Source: Heliocidaris tuberculata (Eukaryota; Echinodermata; Echinoidea; Camarodonta; Echinometridae). Taken from it: 64,000 nucleotides of DNA. The number at the start of each line of letters is the position of its first letter. The first letter of the stretch is position 1. The stretch lies in the NCBI GenBank assembly GCA_025618425.1, contig CM046833.1:33912247-33976246 (forward strand). Direction: 5' to 3'. Of the stretch, positions 60,320 to 64,000 are shown piece after piece. Made by a program: the position numbers and the translations under genes. Under the pieces are notes generated by a model. It ran no database searches. It saw nothing but the letters and a program-made list of their open reading frames with translations, and was not told where the DNA came from.

Positions 60320-62210
60320 TTTTAAATGATGTTTTTCTGTTAGTTAGGACCCTCAGCTATCAGAATCTACTTGTTTGCCATAAAGTTGGTGGTGGGTGTG
60401 GCCATCAGGGCCGTTACCATGGTAACGGATCAAGAAAAATGTGAATTTTAGGAAAAGTCATATAATTCCAATTCACCAATCTAAAAATACTTGAAAAGCA
60501 TCGTAATATATGTATTTTAAGGTGCCCAATCGATTGCAAGCATAATCAGAATCATTTAAAGTCATTATCATGTCAAAAAATGGCCGTTACTATGGAAACG
60601 GTACCATAAAAAGCGGGTATTTTTGACAAATTTCTAAACTTATCAATATGAAATAGACAAAAAGGTGTCTGCACAAGCCTAAAGTATGTTTTTCTATTAG
60701 CTAGGACCCTCAGCTATCATAATCTGCCGATTTGATGTAGAGTTGGTGGTGGGTGTGGCCTCTAGGGCCGTTACTATGGTAACACATCAAAATATACTGG
60801 AATTTCAGAAAATACTGTATATTTGTAATTCAGTAGCTATAAAATATATGGTAAGCATCCTGATATGTGTATTTCAAGCTACCCCACTGATTCCAACCAC
60901 AATCTGAGCCATTTAAAGTCATGTGCGTGTCAAAAAAGGCCGTTGCTATGGAAACGGTCCAACAAAAAGCTGTTACTTGTGAAAAAAATCTATAACTAAC
61001 CATTACAAAATAGAAAGAAAAAGGTGTTTCCACAATCTTTAATAATGTGTTTATATTAGTTATGACCCTCAGGTATTATAATTTGCCTGTTTGACATCAA
61101 GGTGGTGGTGGGCATGACCGCTAGGGCTGTTACTATGGTAACACATCAAGAAATACTGGTATTTGAGATAATACCATGTATTTGATATTTAACAACCTTG
61201 AATACAAGGCAAGGATCCTAATAGATGTATTTCAAGCTTTCCGACTGATTCCAACCACAATCTGAGTCATTTGAAGTCATGGGCGTGTAAAAAAGGGCCG
61301 TTGCTATGGAAACGGTCCCACAAAATGCTGATATTTTTGGAAAATATCTATGATTTATCAATACAAAATAGAAAACAACTGTCTGCACAATCTTAAATCA
61401 TGTTTTTTCTGTTAGCTAGGACCCTCAGCTCTCATATTCTTCCTGTTCAACATAAAGTTGGGGGTGGGTGTGGCCACTAGGGTGGTTACCATGGTAACAC
61501 ACCAAGGAATTCTATTTTAGAGAATACCATATATTTGTAATTCAACATCACAAAAACAAATTGTAACCATCTAACTCTATGTATTTTGGGGTGCCCGTTT
61601 GATTGCAAGCAGAATCTGAGTGATTGAAAGTCACCGTCATGTCAAAACATGGCTGTTGCTATAGAAACAATATGATGAAATTGGAATATTTCTGTAATTA
61701 ATCAATAAAAAACAAAGAACAAGTCTGTACAGCCTGAAATGGTGTTTATCTGTCAGCTAGAACCCTCAGCTATAATCAAAAGCTTCCTAATAGCCGCAAA
61801 GTTGGTTGTGGGTGAGACTGTCAAGGTAGATACCATGGCAAGGCACCAAAAAACATCAGAGTTTTGGAATAATAAATAATTATAAATTGATCTGACTTAC
61901 CCAGGATAGCCACATCAGTAATATTAATGCCTTGCAACTATCAATCATTGCCTGGTACACATTTCATACATCTGGGTCAAGTGAAACAAATGTGGGCAAA
62001 ATACCTTGCCCAGGGATGTAAGCACTGATCAAGGATCGAATCAAAGACCCCTCGTATGAGAGTGAAAGGCCTTCACCAATATACCACAGTGCTTCCACCA
62101 TGTATTTGTAATGTAACGAAGTACAATGTAGGCATCTAATTATACAAAAATGAAGCTGCGCCTTTAATTGCAATCAAAAGCCGGGATATTTTAGGTCACA
62201 GTCATATAAA
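60320..62210. repeat. ~355-bp tandem satellite, five diverged copies
   Basis: The block 'ttag.taggaccctcagct' recurs at about 60340, 60697, 61054, 61412 and 61755. Each unit also has 'gttggtggtgggtgtggcc', 'taccatggtaac', 'tgattgcaagc..aatctgag', and 'gttgctatggaaacggt'. The fifth unit is interrupted by a SINE (61893-62097). A (C)n run precedes the array (60300-60313). Confidence 0.92.
61893..62097 (-). mobile_element. tRNA-derived SINE inserted in the satellite
   Basis: On the minus strand: A-box TGGTATATTGGTGAAGG (about 62086-62070) and B-box TTGATTCGATCC (about 62043-62032). Then a core CTGGGCAAGGTATTTTGCCC, CACTTGACCCAGATG and a tail GGCTATCCTGGGTAAGTCAG. Pol III boxes at canonical spacing support a tRNA-derived SINE. 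The core resembles SINEs I associate with sea urchins; that is recollection, not a search. Confidence 0.85.
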
Positions 62211-64000
62211 AATATGAATAGCATAATAAGAAAGCGAATATTGTTTTTGAAGAAAGGGATATTCATGCATCTGAATCATGAATTATCATAAACAAGTGCC
62301 CAAGTTCATAAATTTGTAACTGTCCTATTGGTTCAAAACGAGATCAAGAATATTTTCCAAGTTGGAGGCCTCAAGTTCATTTCTGGTAGGACACTTCTAA
62401 AGATGCAAATGTTAAAATAGATATGCATGGCTTCTGAAAATTCACTGCATAAGCCAATTCATGTAATATTGAAACAGTACCACTGTACTTTTAGATACTC
62501 TCATCTACTGTGTTCCCGTATTACACAGGATCCGTTACTGTAACTTTGACTGCTTGGTAGGTGTTGTACTGTGGCTGTGAGCACCAACATCACCTTAAGA
62601 ATATTGGCATTGCAGAAAGTGGCATTGTTGTAGTTTAACATTTAAAACAATATAACAGTCTAGACATGCTAGATATCTCCATTGCAAGCAGCCTGAATGA
62701 CTGCATTGAAAATGTCAATTATTTAAGACGATGATTATATCCATAATCGCTACGAAGGCAGATGTATGATCGAGAAATCTATTTTTAGAAAAAAAGTGCC
62801 ATATTTCTGTGAGTTGGTAACACGAAACATAATGTTGGTGATGATATTATTTTTATAAAATGAATTTCTGTCTGTGCTGCGAACTGCAATGTGTCGGTAT
62901 TGAGTTCACGGTCATTTCACGGTCATCTGTGAACTGATAACTGAGGTACACAAGTGTCCACAAGCAGTTGACATGATTGAGAGCTACTCCACTTTCCCCC
63001 CCTGCAAGGGGTTCTATAAATGGATGCCATTAGGAATCAGAAGTTAGAGAGCATCCTTTGAATAGGGGTACAGAACATTTTCAGCAGAATTCCTCTTGCA
63101 GTAACACCCGCTACTTTGGATGAGGTTGAGGATTACCCGTCAGAGTTATCATGAAGAACAGATACAAGAGGGCATTTACATACTTCAGAAGTACATACAG
63201 AACTATACTAATTGAATTCCCTCTGGAGTGAAGTGAGGATTCACTCATCATCTTCATCCAAACCATAGAGACCTTACTCCAGCATTTCAAAAAATTGTGT
63301 TCTCTTCCAACATAGTGGTGTAGGTACAGTAGATGACACCTATATCTCCATCCTGAGTTCTGACTTTATTCTGCCAAACCAAACACCAGCAAGATTTGAT
63401 AATATCCTCACCATGACCTTCTCAGCCTGTGATTCAAGCCAGATAAGAGTGCCCCACCATATCAGACTTGTAAGAAAGTCAACCAAGTTTTAATAAGAGA
63501 ATACTCAGTTCAAGTAAGGCTGCAGAAAGCCTTAAAGCTTTAAAAGATATATAGACAAACCCACTGGTGTTCACTAATTTCACGATATCATGGACTTAGC
63601 CACTAAACTGCGCTACCCCCCATCCTTTATCCAACCATGCTTAAGGCAAGATAGTTCAAGAACCATCTCACAAACTATTGGCTATATCTCCTGTAAAGCC
63701 AAGAGAACTGCCGCTTACCTGTAAGGGCAACTAATGTGTAAACTTATAGGTCTTATGGTCCCCAACACATCACGTCCATGGCTAATATACATGTAACCCC
63801 AATCATGCAAGTCATGAGAATGCTGAGCTGCAATTGCACCACAGGCCTTCTCAGTGGCTCTTTTGAATACCTTCTAGCAGACATAGAAACCTCCAGGCAG
63901 CTATCAGCACTTTAGTTCTGGACTAGAGTTATGATAAGGCACCCAAAAGTTCAATTCTTTGGCCTTGTTTCTGATGAAGTCCATATCCTAGACCACCTTG
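62211..64000. other. No convincing gene; possible decayed Ty3/Gypsy remnant
   Basis: No frame longer than about 60 codons is coherent. On the plus strand, 62970-63035 reads IESYST...GFYKWMPLGIRS. This faintly resembles the 'TPFGRYRW..MPFGI' stretch of Ty3/Gypsy reverse transcriptases, but it is followed by stops. I treat this as unproven. Confidence 0.3.

Overview
This window is eukaryotic, repeat-dense, AT-rich DNA, most likely from a marine deuterostome invertebrate. A sea urchin or close relative is my best guess. The reasons are the mix of CR1/L2-like LINEs, a tRNA-derived SINE with a 'CTGGGCAAGGTATTTTGCCC' core, many short inverted-repeat DNA elements, long poly-G tracts, and expanded death-domain coding exons. 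The species call is inference from style, not a database match.

The one convincing host gene lies on the minus strand between about 51.55 and 26.74 kb. I see eight candidate exons: 51547-51479, 49989-49723, 33676-33398, 32669-32388, 31900-31670, 31426-31121, 30790-30419 and 27091-26739. Every junction has AG/GT borders and every internal exon is symmetric phase 1-1, so any exon can be skipped or duplicated without a frameshift. The first encodes a transmembrane helix followed by basic residues. Each of the other seven looks like one divergent death-fold domain, and the last ends in a stop codon. The inferred product is a membrane receptor whose cytoplasmic part is a string of about seven death-like domains. 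Its ectodomain and promoter were not found in this window.

Most of the rest is mobile and satellite DNA, often nested. From left to right: a purine/GAA tract (0.1-0.5 kb); small inverted-repeat elements and two copies of a poly-G repeat (1-4.2 kb); a broken coding fragment (4.3-4.8 kb); a 225-bp satellite (6.4-8.3 kb); a 5-kb TTAA-flanked DNA element whose interior is a higher-order array of ~95-bp monomers (9.5-14.5 kb); a composite repeat with LINE and inverted-array insertions (14.8-18.6 kb); a fold-back element (19.2-19.9 kb); degraded minus-strand LINEs (20.6-25.9 kb). The death-domain exons (26.7-33.7 kb) contain a 1.1-kb TTAA element in an intron.

Next come a second copy of the composite repeat holding a nearly intact 3.9-kb LINE (34.2-39.9 kb); a LINE endonuclease fragment split by another TTAA element (40.2-42.2 kb); minisatellites (44-49.3 kb); nested elements (51.2-53.7 kb); two tandem copies of a CpG-rich element (53.7-57.4 kb); a LINE with a C-terminal restriction-like endonuclease (57.4-59.6 kb); and a ~355-bp satellite carrying a SINE (60.3-62.2 kb). 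The last 1.8 kb has no convincing gene.
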